Shown in pieces: positions 32,425-41,511 of a stretch of DNA of 64,000 nucleotides (positions within the stretch are counted from its first letter, which is position 1; each line of letters starts with the position of its first letter). The translations under genes were made by a program, and so were the position numbers. The notes beneath the pieces were generated by a model. The model made no database searches. It was not told the DNA's origin and saw nothing but the letters and a program-made list of their open reading frames with translations. The stretch is from CAYUHK01 sp964475165 (GTDB lineage: Bacteria > Verrucomicrobiota > Kiritimatiellia > JAAZAB01): contig CAYYVN010000005.1 in NCBI GenBank assembly GCA_964475165.1, forward strand, positions 1-64,000. The letters are read 5' to 3'.

Positions 32425-34323
32425 TCATGCTCCGCCAGCGGCGCTGCCAGAGAGGATTTGATCCTTCAAGCTCTCATAGTTCTGGCTCGACCAAAAGGGC
32501 ACTTGCGACTCGCGCCCCGCCCTTCTCCAAGACGACTCTTTCAGGGCCAGTAGCGGTGGCGCCTGGATGCGTTTCGCCACGCCCAAACCCAGATATTGCC
32601 GCCACCAGCGTTCAAGATCGGCCACAAAGGAGCGCGCATCCGGAAAGAGATCGGCCACCCGGCCGGCATAGCCCAAACGTTCTTCCAAACAGCCTTCCCG
32701 ATACCAAGCCAGGATATCCTCCGGCGTAGCCGGCGGCCAGGCTTCGCTCCAAGATGCCAGGAGCCGGTCGTGATAGGGATAAATCAACGGATCGCCCCCG
32801 CCAGCATCCACATTCTGTGTCGGGCTGAGCTCGGCTGAAGGCCGCAATTGGAAACATCCCTCGGGAATAAGCGGGCCTTGAAAAACCTGCTCATTAAGAT
32901 AGCGAGCTAATTGATATACTTCTCCCTTCCATAAATCGGCTAAGGGGGCCAGGAACCCAGCCAGATCACCATACAAGGTGCTGTAGCCCACCATCAGTTC
33001 GGCTTTATTGGTGTTGCAGGTAAAGGCTCCCCCGAAGGCTGCCGCCAAAGCGGCCAATAAACGGGCGGAACGATCGCGGGCCTGGATATTTTCCAACATG
33101 AGATCCGTAAGCTGCAAGCGCTTCTTGAGCTGACCATCCGGCGAGCTTATTGCCAAGCCATCTATTTGCGCTTTGGTCAAGTTGCAGCCCTCGGCGATGG
33201 GCAATTCAACATAATAGCAGCCCAGGTTAGCCGCCAACTGGCGCGCCAGAGCGATGGTGGTCGGCGAGGTGAAGGGGCCTGGTAGATTAACCAGCAAGAG
33301 CTGCTCCCGCTCCAAGAACCGGCCATACAGCGCGGCCACCAGCGCGGAATCTATCCCACCCGAAAGCCCTACCGTCACCCTACTGATCCCGCACTGGCTC
33401 ATGAATGCCCTGGCTCCATAGAGCAGCGCTTGGGCCAGGGCGGCGACGCCTTCCGCCGGCTGGGCGGAGGAGGGCCGGGCCTCGTCCATGGGCAAGGCCT
33501 GGGTCAGCGCGCCTTCCTCAAACGCCGGCAGGCCGCTATGCTGGCCGGCGGTATAGATGCCCGACATCCCCGCAAAAACAAATACGCGCTGGCCGTCATT
33601 CTGAATACCAACCTGATTAACATAAATCAGCGGCTTACCCGTCGTCGCCGCCAAGGCCGCGAAGTTGGCCTGGCGTTGCCGGCTTTGATCCAGGAGAAAT
33701 GGTGTGCTCGCGATATTGATCAGCAGATCAACCGGCTGAGCAGCCAGGCGCTGCAGATGCGCTGCCTCGATCCGCGGCGCATCCGCGCCCAAAGCACAGC
33801 CCAGGCGCCAACCGCCTGCCAGCACCGGCGCGCTCAACTGCTCCAGTTGCCAGCCGCATTCCAAGGCCACCTGGCGCGGGTCGCTAAAATGCCGATATTC
33901 ATCCCAGCGTCCGGCGGGCGCTGGCAGATCCTGGATGATAAATGGATAGGGTCCGGGCCCGACGAACCGGCCGCCCGCCGCCACAAAGAGCGCGTTATAT
34001 TTCCGGACACTGCCATCCTGATTTTGCGCGGACCAGTCCAGCCCCACATTACCAAAGACGATGATCAGGCCCTCAGACGCCTCCCGGATCCGCTCCCCAC
34101 AGGCTTCACACTCGCGCAGAAAAGCTGGCCACTGCCAGCGGTTGCCAAGCAGACAACCGGGAATTGCCATTTGCGGAAAAACCACCAGATCGGCGCTGGC
34201 TTGGCGGGCGCCCTGAATGGCTCGCAACATGACCGCCGTGTTATGCTGCGGCTGGCCGGGGCTAACGCCTATTTGCGCGATATGCACCCGGGGCCAGGAC
34301 CGGATTGGTTTATGATGTTTCAT
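32425..34323 (-). CDS. nadE: NAD synthetase with degenerate glutaminase domain
   Basis: The 632-residue protein has an N-terminal nitrilase-like domain (about 10-275) and a C-terminal NAD synthetase domain with the ATP loop LSGGIDS at 321-327, TNKAELMVGYSTLYGD and LWKGEVYQLARYL. This domain layout is that of glutamine-dependent NadE, which amidates deamido-NAD. The catalytic Glu of the FPELxxTGY motif is Gln51 here. The Lys before the LP motif is Ile130, and the nucleophilic Cys of the ICEDxW motif is Gly179. The protein would then depend on free ammonia. A GTG at 34338 is an alternative start. It follows the receiver/PEP-synthase-like gene by 24 bases. Confidence 0.88.
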   Translation of the reverse strand: MKHHKPIRSWPRVHIAQIGVSPGQPQHNTAVMLRAIQGARQASADLVVFPQMAIPGCLLGNRWQWPAFLRECEACGERIREASEGLIIVFGNVGLDWSAQNQDGSVRKYNALFVAAGGRFVGPGPYPFIIQDLPAPAGRWDEYRHFSDPRQVALECGWQLEQLSAPVLAGGWRLGCALGADAPRIEAAHLQRLAAQPVDLLINIASTPFLLDQSRQRQANFAALAATTGKPLIYVNQVGIQNDGQRVFVFAGMSGIYTAGQHSGLPAFEEGALTQALPMDEARPSSAQPAEGVAALAQALLYGARAFMSQCGISRVTVGLSGGIDSALVAALYGRFLEREQLLLVNLPGPFTSPTTIALARQLAANLGCYYVELPIAEGCNLTKAQIDGLAISSPDGQLKKRLQLTDLMLENIQARDRSARLLAALAAAFGGAFTCNTNKAELMVGYSTLYGDLAGFLAPLADLWKGEVYQLARYLNEQVFQGPLIPEGCFQLRPSAELSPTQNVDAGGGDPLIYPYHDRLLASWSEAWPPATPEDILAWYREGCLEERLGYAGRVADLFPDARSFVADLERWWRQYLGLGVAKRIQAPPLLALKESSWRRAGRESQVPFWSSQNYESLKDQILSGSAAGGA

Positions 34324-34347
34324 AAAAGAATGGCTCACCCTTCAACG

Positions 34348-37300
34348 CTATCCGCCAAGGCAGCTCTGCTCATCGCGGGGCCGGCTGTTGAGCCCGGCTA
34401 TCTCCGCGGCGGGCACTATCAGCCCACAATGTTGCCGGGCATTCATGAGGATCGTCAGCGGGCTTTCCAGGCGCACATGGCGCACCGATTCATTCCCGCC
34501 CACGGCCCTTAAGCTTTCGAGCATCTCCCAGCGCACAAAATTATCAGCATCATTGGTCGGCATCGAGAAATAACCAATCCGGGACGCAGCTAAATTATGA
34601 AAGAAGTGAGCGCCCTGCGAAGGATCGGCCGGCCGCCCCGGGGCGGCTGTTTCCACGATCACCACGGCCCCGGCCACCTGCTGCCAATTGACGGGCACGC
34701 CCAAGGCCGGCACGCGGGTGCCCCAACGGCCCGGCCCGATCAGGATATAGCGGCGTTCCTGATCCAGAAGGCGCTGATTAAGCCGCCCGATTTGTTCGGC
34801 CACAGCTGATGCCCGCCGACCGTCAAAACGGTCGGGATGACAATAGATGACATCATAGATATTTTCAACCACGCCATTGCCCATGACCCGCTGGCAAGCG
34901 CATAAGGCCCGGCGGCGATCGAGCGCCTGCCAATCCGGCAGCGGCTGGCCACCGGCCGAAGCCATGGGGCGCATCTGCAGCAGATAAAATTCCGGCTGCG
35001 TCTGAGGATGATAATCGATATTAGCCGCAAATTCAATTTCTACATCCAGGCCCATGCTCTCCTTGCCCACCTGGAGCAATTCATTGAGGATATCGCATAG
35101 GGGAAACAGGCGCCGCCGCAACAGGGGCGCAAAGGTTATCACGCGCTGGCCCTCCGCTGAGAGATCATCCACCAGCCGGCCATCGTCCACCGCCACCACA
35201 CTGGCCAGGGGATGCAAGGTGCGGTCTTGCTCGGCTCGCTCCAGTCCATACAGGCTCAAGTTGGCCCCCTTGCCAAACAACAATTCCGGATCGGCTTTAG
35301 CCATATCCAGAGCATAAAACTGGCGCTGGGAGATGCGCGCCAGCTCCTCCGGGTTAGCCGCTTGCGGCAAAATAGCCGGATGGCGCGGGCAGAAACGAAA
35401 GGCGGCGCCACCCTCAACCACCAGCTTACCAAAACCCAGGGCCACCGAGGCCACGCCATCGGTCGCTTCCATACGGGCAAAGGGATAATAATTGAAGGAT
35501 TGCGCAATCCCAGAAATGGCCGGATAGAAAAGGTCACCATAGCGCCGCCCAACCAAGCCCTGCACGATCACGGCCATTTTCTCCTCGGCCAGGTTCAGTT
35601 TAAGGGCTTGAAAGTAGCGCTTAAGAGAGACGGTGTAAGTGGAGGCATAGACCATTTTGATGGCCCGGCACAGCTCCTCACAACGCTGGGCGTGATCGGT
35701 GGCGCTGTTGGACAGCATATAGGTTTCATAGAGTCCGGCAAAGGGCTGGTGAGAAGAATCCTCCATATGGCTTGAAGAGCGCACCGCCAGGGGAACCCGC
35801 ACCCGTTCGATATAAGCATGGAGCTTATGGCGCAAGCCCTCCGGCAGCTGCGCCTGCAGAAAGCGCTCGCGCAACAGGAGATCATCCGAGCACTCCACCG
35901 CAAAGTTTTCGAGGTCGTTGCCAACGATGAACTCATCGAAGGCATCGGTGGTGATCACCAGCGTATGCGGAAAGCGAATATCGAAACTCCCGGCGCGGGC
36001 GCCCGGCAATGGCCGCGTCAGCATTTGTGACATAAACGCCAGGCCGCGCGCTTTCCCGCCCAACCCGCCGCGGCCGCTCATCAAAAAAAGATAGTCCGGC
36101 TCAAAATCATCCGGCCGAAAATCGGCCACAATCCCCCGATGTTTCTCGCGCCGTACAGCTTGAATGGTGCGGCACAAAAAATCGCGCATGGTGGCGGGAG
36201 ATTCAAAATCCGTCAATTGCAGGGGGCGGATGAGCTCCGCCAAGCCGGTCTCGCCCTGCGCCAGCAGCCAGTGCGAAAGCTGATTATGCCGGCTATGATA
36301 GGCAATCGATTCCTCCGGCACGGAGCGCAGGGCGTCTTCGAATTCCCGCAGACTGCGCGCGCGGCGAATCTCACGCCCCTGCCGATCGCGAAACACGAAA
36401 TCGCCGAAGCCCAAGCCCTCCACGCAAAATTCTTCCAAGCCGCGCATAAAACGCGGGGATTTTTTATCCACATACTCTATACCCAATTCCCGGGCGACTT
36501 CCGGCGCTGATTCATCAGCGGACATCAGCAATATCGGCAAGCCCGGAACGGTGGCCTTCAAGCGGCGCAGGAAATCCCGGCCCGCCTGTGGATTGCGGCG
36601 CTCCTCGCTGGCAATCCGCAAATCGGAAAGCACCCCATGCAGAAAGGGGCGATAGCGGTTGGTGAGTTCCTCCGCTTCGGCAAAGGTCCGGGCCAGCACA
36701 ATCTTGGGGCGGGTGCGCGTGCGGAGCTGGCGCTCGTTTTCATCAACGCCATAGGGCACGCGCGCGAAAGCCTGCTTCATCAGGATGGCATATAAATGCG
36801 GCAGGAAAAACGAATAATGCTTGATGGAATCCTCAATCACCAGAATCACGCCCAGGCGCACAATGGCGAGATCCTGATCGATATTCAGCGCATCTTCCAC
36901 CAGCTTGATGATCGAAAGCAATACCTTGGCGCTGCCCTGCCAGGAAAACACATAGTCCACTCCGGGATAGACGCCGGGCGGCAGAGCCTGGGGTATGCCC
37001 CCCAGCGCAAAAACGAGCATGACCACCGGCAGCCCGGGATGGGCGCTCTTCACGCTGCGGCCAAAATCCGGGATGGGCATATCGGCCAGATTCGAGGATA
37101 CCAACACCAAATCATACTGCTCGCGGCGCAGCTCCTGCAGCGCCTCGGCGGCCGAGGTGACGGTGGTCAATTGCGGAGCGTTCTGCAGGTGCAGCAGGGA
37201 ATAGGTGCCATAAATATCTTCCGTCAGACTCCCATCCCATTCCAGGCTGAAGGCCTCGTAACGGCTGGAAACCACCAGAATGGTCTTAACCCGGCGGGCC

Positions 37301-37401
37301 ATGAGCGCATGGAAGCGGCGCACCGCGGCTGACCCGGCGCCCGGGAGCTTGGCTAGTCCTGATTCTGGCGCATGCATTTTACTTGTATATGCCTCGAGCA
37401 T
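34348..37401 (-). CDS. Two receiver domains fused to PEP-synthase-like nucleotide domain
   Basis: The 1017-residue protein has a first receiver-like region (about 38-170) lacking the acidic pair and the phosphoacceptor Asp (SSNLAD at 102-107). A second receiver (about 185-325) keeps Glu190-Asp191, Asp260 and Lys313/314. From about 440 to the end it resembles the PEP/pyruvate-binding domain of PEP synthase and PPDK, including GLGGKARGLAFM and AVRSSSHMEDSSHQPFAGLYET at 539-560. The phosphohistidine swivel domain (TGG.TSH) and the C-terminal PEP barrel are absent. A full PEP synthase activity is therefore unlikely. It may be a phosphotransfer or nucleotide-sensing regulator. MHAPES (37377) is an alternative start. 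It leads the row with nadE and the BMP protein. Confidence 0.8.
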   Translation of the reverse strand: MLEAYTSKMHAPESGLAKLPGAGSAAVRRFHALMARRVKTILVVSSRYEAFSLEWDGSLTEDIYGTYSLLHLQNAPQLTTVTSAAEALQELRREQYDLVLVSSNLADMPIPDFGRSVKSAHPGLPVVMLVFALGGIPQALPPGVYPGVDYVFSWQGSAKVLLSIIKLVEDALNIDQDLAIVRLGVILVIEDSIKHYSFFLPHLYAILMKQAFARVPYGVDENERQLRTRTRPKIVLARTFAEAEELTNRYRPFLHGVLSDLRIASEERRNPQAGRDFLRRLKATVPGLPILLMSADESAPEVARELGIEYVDKKSPRFMRGLEEFCVEGLGFGDFVFRDRQGREIRRARSLREFEDALRSVPEESIAYHSRHNQLSHWLLAQGETGLAELIRPLQLTDFESPATMRDFLCRTIQAVRREKHRGIVADFRPDDFEPDYLFLMSGRGGLGGKARGLAFMSQMLTRPLPGARAGSFDIRFPHTLVITTDAFDEFIVGNDLENFAVECSDDLLLRERFLQAQLPEGLRHKLHAYIERVRVPLAVRSSSHMEDSSHQPFAGLYETYMLSNSATDHAQRCEELCRAIKMVYASTYTVSLKRYFQALKLNLAEEKMAVIVQGLVGRRYGDLFYPAISGIAQSFNYYPFARMEATDGVASVALGFGKLVVEGGAAFRFCPRHPAILPQAANPEELARISQRQFYALDMAKADPELLFGKGANLSLYGLERAEQDRTLHPLASVVAVDDGRLVDDLSAEGQRVITFAPLLRRRLFPLCDILNELLQVGKESMGLDVEIEFAANIDYHPQTQPEFYLLQMRPMASAGGQPLPDWQALDRRRALCACQRVMGNGVVENIYDVIYCHPDRFDGRRASAVAEQIGRLNQRLLDQERRYILIGPGRWGTRVPALGVPVNWQQVAGAVVIVETAAPGRPADPSQGAHFFHNLAASRIGYFSMPTNDADNFVRWEMLESLRAVGGNESVRHVRLESPLTILMNARQHCGLIVPAAEIAGLNSRPRDEQSCLGG

Positions 37402-37439
37402 ATGATATCAGCTTATCCCCTTAACAAAAGGAGGAAATC

Positions 37440-38678
37440 TTGAAAACAGTATTAGATAATGCCCTGGAACTCGTGCAACAAACAGCTGAATTGCTGATGC
37501 TGGAGAAACATTATGCCGGCATGCAGGTCATCGAACGCTTATCGATGCCCGATAAGGAAATTATTTTCCGGGCCACGATCCAATTGGATAACGGACCCGT
37601 GAAAACCTTCCAATGCTATCGCATTCAACATAGCAATGTTTTGGGCCCCTATAAAGGTGGCATACGTTTCCATCCGGAGGTGGATCTGGATGAAGTCAAA
37701 GCCCTAGCGCTATGGATGACCTTCAAAACCGCCTTGGCGGATATCCCCTACGGTGGCGCCAAAGGCGGCGTCATGCTGGATCCCAAAACCTTGACGGCCA
37801 CGGAACTGGAACGCTTGGTGCGCCAGTACACTCAGCGGCTCGTCAATGATATCGGACCCAACTTGGATATCCTCGCCCCCGATATGGGCACCAGCGCCCG
37901 TGAAATGGCCTGGGTCTTCGATGAATATCGCAAGCATCATGCGGATGCCTACGGCGTGGTGACGGGCAAACCGCTGGCGCTGGGCGGTTCCTTGGGCCGC
38001 ACCGAAGCCACCGGGCGCGGGGTGGTCTGTGTCATGCTGGAGGCCGCTCAGGAGCTGGGCTTGCAGAATTATACGGTGGGAGTACAGGGTTTTGGCAATG
38101 TTGGTTCGCATGCCGCGCTCGATCTGCATCAGCGCGGCATCAAGGTGGTCGCCGTGAATGATATCACCGGTAGCCTCCACAACCCACAAGGCCTGGATAT
38201 CCCGGCCTTGATTCGTCATCGCAATCAAACCGGGGGCCTCGGCGGCTTCCCCGGCGGCAAGGATCTGCCCGAATTCATCTCTTATCCCTTTGATGTGCTC
38301 TTGCCCTGCGCCATGGAAAACATGATCACCGGCGATAACGCCGCGGCCATTCAAGCCAAGCTCATCGTCGAGGGCGCCAATGGCCCGACCACACCGGAAG
38401 CGGATAAAATTTTGATGGCCCGCCGGGTAATGGTGGTGCCGGATATCCTGGCCAATGCCGGCGGCGTGATTGTATCTTACTTCGAATGGGTCCAAAACCG
38501 CGAGGGCCGCAGCTGGGATGCGGAAGATATCAATCAGCGCCTCTTCGCCTATCTGCGCCAAGCCTATGCGCGCACCCGGGAGACGGCCACTAAACTGCAT
38601 GTCTCGTTGCGCCAGGGCGCCTATTGCCTGGCACTGGAAAGAATCGTCCGCACCATGATCGACCGTGGGGTACAATAA
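37440..38678 (+). CDS. gdhA: Glutamate dehydrogenase (Glu/Leu/Phe/Val family)
   Basis: The 412-residue protein has PYKGGIRFHPEVDLDEVKALALWM, the catalytic-Lys loop PYGGAKGGV, and LDILAPDMGTSAREMAW. The nucleotide-binding GVQGFGNVGSHAA motif (GxGxxG) follows. It would interconvert glutamate and 2-oxoglutarate with NAD(P). The length is that of the hexameric bacterial/archaeal class. The start is a TTG supported by a perfect AAAGGAGG ribosome site 6 bases upstream. It is divergent from the receiver/PEP-like gene with only 38 bases between them. Confidence 0.95.
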   Translation: MKTVLDNALELVQQTAELLMLEKHYAGMQVIERLSMPDKEIIFRATIQLDNGPVKTFQCYRIQHSNVLGPYKGGIRFHPEVDLDEVKALALWMTFKTALADIPYGGAKGGVMLDPKTLTATELERLVRQYTQRLVNDIGPNLDILAPDMGTSAREMAWVFDEYRKHHADAYGVVTGKPLALGGSLGRTEATGRGVVCVMLEAAQELGLQNYTVGVQGFGNVGSHAALDLHQRGIKVVAVNDITGSLHNPQGLDIPALIRHRNQTGGLGGFPGGKDLPEFISYPFDVLLPCAMENMITGDNAAAIQAKLIVEGANGPTTPEADKILMARRVMVVPDILANAGGVIVSYFEWVQNREGRSWDAEDINQRLFAYLRQAYARTRETATKLHVSLRQGAYCLALERIVRTMIDRGVQ

Positions 38679-38727
38679 GAACAAAATGCCATCGGGCAGG
38701 CGCAGCGCGCCGCCTAACGGTCTTAGC

Positions 38728-40026
38728 ATGAGGCCGACTTTTGCGGCGGAGTTGACTATCCCTGCCGATCAAGCCGAATGCTTGGGCACCTTGCGCGCGC
38801 CGGCAGCGCGCGGCGCACTAACCGCCGAGGAGATCCAACACGCCTTGGCCCAGCCCCTGTGGCCGCGGGGCGGGCCGACGATGTTCGACTGCGTTCAGCC
38901 GGGCGAATCCGTTTGCCTGGTGGTTTCCGATCATACCCGCCGCAGCGCCACCGAGCGCGTCTTGCCCATCCTGCTCCGTGGCTGGTTGGAGCGCCGCTGC
39001 CGGTTGCAAGATTTTTTTATCCTGATCTCCTCCGGCATTCACCGCCACCCCACCCCGGCTGAGATCAGCGGCATCTTGGGCGCTGAAATGGCACAGGCTT
39101 TCGCGGGACGCATCTGGGCGCATGATCCTGATGACACCGCCAACCTGGTCGCCGTCGGCCGCACTCCCTGCGGACATGTCGTGAGCATCAACCGGCGAGC
39201 CACAGCCGCTGATCGCCTGATCCTTTTGGGCGCGGTCAGTTATCACTATCATGCCGGTTTCGGCGGCGGGCGCAAATCGCTGGTGCCGGGTCTGGCCGCG
39301 CGCGCCAACATCATTTTCACCCACAGTTTAACCCTCGATCCAACCCTCAACCGCTTGCATCCCCAAGTCGAGATCGGCAGATTAGATGGCAATCCTGTCG
39401 CCGAAGAAATGCTGGCCGGCGCGCGCCTATGCCAAGTCGATGGCATCATCAACACCGTCCTCACTCCCGCAGGAAAGTTGGCGGGCGTCTGGGCGGGCGA
39501 TCTGGAGCTGGCGCACCGCGCGGCCTGCAAGCAAGCCGAGCAATTATGCCGCGTGGACTTGGCGCGTCCCGCCGATTTCGTAATCGCCTCGGCGGGCAAA
39601 GCCAGCAACTGGATTCAAAGCCATAAAGCCCTCTTCAATGCGGCGCGGGCCGTGACCGCAACCGGGCGCATTATCCTCCAGGCGCCTTGTCCCGAGGGCT
39701 TGGGCGATGAACACTTCCGCTATTGGGTAACGCGCCCCACCCTGGATGCAATCTTCCGGGGATTACGGCAAAATCCGGATGTATTGGGGCAGACAGCTCT
39801 CTCCACGCGCATGCGCGGCCCGCGGACCATTCTGATCACCGACCTGAATGCGCGCGACCGCCGCGATCTGGGCCTCAACACCGCGCCGGATATCCAGGCT
39901 GCCGTGAAGCGCTGCCTGCAAGATTGGCGAGGCAGCTCGCAGCGCCGCCCCACTTATTATATCATGCCGGAAGCCTTATCGCTGGTGCCTTTTCCGTGCC
40001 GGCCGCCAGCGCCCCCCAGCCTCTGA
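38728..40026 (+). CDS. LarA-like nickel-pincer racemase family protein
   Basis: The 432-residue protein has the LarA pattern VSDHTRRSATERVLP near the N-terminus, SGIHRHPTPAEI (the family's HRP/T loop), and the cofactor-binding segment SYHYHAGFGGGRKSLVPGLA with His and Lys residues. IIFTHSLTLDP follows with another conserved His. LarA racemises lactate or related 2-hydroxy acids with a nickel-pincer nucleotide. larB, larC and larE, which make the cofactor, are not in the window. A GTG at 38665 and an ATG at 38686 are alternative starts; the ATG at 38728 gives the best family fit but has no clear ribosome site. Confidence 0.8.
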   Translation: MRPTFAAELTIPADQAECLGTLRAPAARGALTAEEIQHALAQPLWPRGGPTMFDCVQPGESVCLVVSDHTRRSATERVLPILLRGWLERRCRLQDFFILISSGIHRHPTPAEISGILGAEMAQAFAGRIWAHDPDDTANLVAVGRTPCGHVVSINRRATAADRLILLGAVSYHYHAGFGGGRKSLVPGLAARANIIFTHSLTLDPTLNRLHPQVEIGRLDGNPVAEEMLAGARLCQVDGIINTVLTPAGKLAGVWAGDLELAHRAACKQAEQLCRVDLARPADFVIASAGKASNWIQSHKALFNAARAVTATGRIILQAPCPEGLGDEHFRYWVTRPTLDAIFRGLRQNPDVLGQTALSTRMRGPRTILITDLNARDRRDLGLNTAPDIQAAVKRCLQDWRGSSQRRPTYYIMPEALSLVPFPCRPPAPPSL

Positions 40027-40037
40027 TCAGCCGGCCG

Positions 40038-40084
40038 GCCCCCTCTTGCCAAGGGGGCGCCACCGTTGGGCGGGAGCTTTTTTT
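40038..40084 (+). terminator. Probable terminator after larA-like gene
   Basis: A 7-bp GC stem (GCCCCCT and its complement, 7-base loop) lies at 40038-40058, followed 20 bases later by a run of seven T. The distance between stem and T-run is longer than usual, so termination is likely but imperfect. Confidence 0.5.
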
Positions 40085-40088
40085 AGCA

Positions 40089-40117
40089 TTGCAGTGAGAC
40101 AGCCTTTCCATCAGAAT
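40089..40117 (+). promoter_or_regulatory. Putative promoter of outer-membrane protein gene
   Basis: TTGCAG (40089-40094), 17 bases, CAGAAT (40112-40117), about 45 bases upstream of the ATG at 40163. The -10 box is weak. Confidence 0.35.
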
Positions 40118-40162
40118 ATCCGCCGGTGGGCATCCTCCCTGTTATCGAAAAGCGAGCGTCGC

Positions 40163-41443
40163 ATGAGCTTATCGCCGCGATACCTTAAAATATTAGGGTT
40201 AATATTGGGCATAGCCATGGCGCAGGATGGGCTCTGGGGGGATGATTCGAACTACCAGCGCTATATGGTGGGCGAACGGGCGGCGGGCATGGGCGGCGCC
40301 GTGGTCTCCATCGCTGATGGGATCGATGCCGCTTACTACAACCCGGCCGGATTGGGACGGATCAAGTCGAACACGCTGTCGATTTCCGCCAATCTATATG
40401 GCTTTCAGTCTTATAAGATTGCGGATGCCTGGTTCCCGGATGAAGATTTCCGTTCCACCAGCTTCATCAGCATTCCCAGCACCATGGGCAGCGTTCTCAA
40501 GCTGGGATCCAATAACACGGCTCTGGCCTTTTCCGTCTTCATCCCCGATAAAACCACTCTGCATGAAATCAGCGCCTTCCCCCGCCAGGATCACTTTACC
40601 ACCTACAGCAAGGATGACCAACAGCTCTGGATCGGCCCTTCCATAGGCAGCCAGATTACCCCTCAATTATCTCTGGGCTTATCAGTTTTCGGTGTCTATC
40701 GCACCTACAGTGAATTCCAAAGCATTTACTGGAGCGGCAGCCCCACCACTTTATCATTATCGCAGGATATCAAAGCTTACACGCTCAACCTGCTCTCGAT
40801 CTGGGGGCTGCAATATCAGCCAGTGGATAATTGGAGATTCGGTCTGACCTTGCATACTCCTCAGGTCGCCATCATGGAGAACGGCGAACTGCAGCATCAA
40901 TTCATCCTCGAACAGGCCGATAGCGGTTCCTTTTATGCCGACGATCTAACGGTTAAAAACAATGTGCCCATGAAAATAGCCGTCGGTATAGGCCAGGTCG
41001 AAGAGGATCGCTATGCCTGGGGCTTGGATATCTCCTGGCATCTCCCCCTGAGCTTCACCTCCCTTGATGGTCAAAGCCAGGAGGGGGACTATCTCCAGGA
41101 ACACATCCGGCGCCAGGCGGTGGTGGATCTTAATCTCGGGGCCGAATATATCATCCAGAAGAAATTTCCGTTGCGCGCCGGATTCTTCACCAGTTTCTCA
41201 TCGGCCCCGGATGTCTCCGCCGATAACCCCGGCAGCATGCCCCAGATAGATCTTTATGGTTTCACCTGTAGCATCGGGCGGCGTTCCAGTGTTCTGGATG
41301 CCAACCTAGGCTTGAACTATCTCTTCGGCAACGGCCATGATCTCGGCTACGATATCAATAATCAAGATGAGCTGGTCTACAAGGTGGTCCGCGCCCGCGA
41401 GCAACGGATCTATCTATTCTTTCACACCACCTATCATTTTTAA
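40163..41443 (+). CDS. Outer-membrane beta-barrel protein, FadL/PorV-like
   Basis: The 426-residue protein has a signal peptide (YLKILGLILGIAMAQDGLWG). The segment YMVGERAAGMGGAVVSIADGIDAAYYNPAGLGRI follows, typical of the N-terminal plug of FadL-, PorV- and UPF0164-type barrels. The rest alternates hydrophobic and polar residues as amphipathic beta strands. It ends in a final strand finishing with Phe (FFHTTYHF), the outer-membrane targeting signal. The ligand is unknown. The open frame upstream, without signal, is rejected. The gene ends just before a long palindrome shared with the converging mntP. Confidence 0.85.
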   Translation: MSLSPRYLKILGLILGIAMAQDGLWGDDSNYQRYMVGERAAGMGGAVVSIADGIDAAYYNPAGLGRIKSNTLSISANLYGFQSYKIADAWFPDEDFRSTSFISIPSTMGSVLKLGSNNTALAFSVFIPDKTTLHEISAFPRQDHFTTYSKDDQQLWIGPSIGSQITPQLSLGLSVFGVYRTYSEFQSIYWSGSPTTLSLSQDIKAYTLNLLSIWGLQYQPVDNWRFGLTLHTPQVAIMENGELQHQFILEQADSGSFYADDLTVKNNVPMKIAVGIGQVEEDRYAWGLDISWHLPLSFTSLDGQSQEGDYLQEHIRRQAVVDLNLGAEYIIQKKFPLRAGFFTSFSSAPDVSADNPGSMPQIDLYGFTCSIGRRSSVLDANLGLNYLFGNGHDLGYDINNQDELVYKVVRAREQRIYLFFHTTYHF

Positions 41444-41446
41444 GTC

Positions 41447-41476
41447 CGCCAAAGCGCTGGCGCCAGCGCTTTGGCG
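41447..41476. terminator. Perfect 30-base palindrome between convergent genes
   Basis: CGCCAAAGCGCTGGC and its exact complement abut, giving a 15-bp arm palindrome with no spacer. It lies between the end of the outer-membrane protein gene and the end of mntP. It can form a hairpin in either transcript. There is no T-tract on either strand, so a bidirectional terminator or mRNA 3'-end stabiliser is the best guess. Confidence 0.6.
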
Positions 41477-41511
41477 CATAGCGATGGCTCACGCCATCCC
41501 GGCCGAGAGCT

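Noticed and set aside
37710..38729. 339-codon open frame opposite glutamate dehydrogenase
   Set aside because: Antisense shadow with many His, Gly and Ile codons and no domain pattern.
40046..40162. Upstream extension of the outer-membrane protein
   Set aside because: It would begin inside the terminator hairpin and bury the signal peptide.
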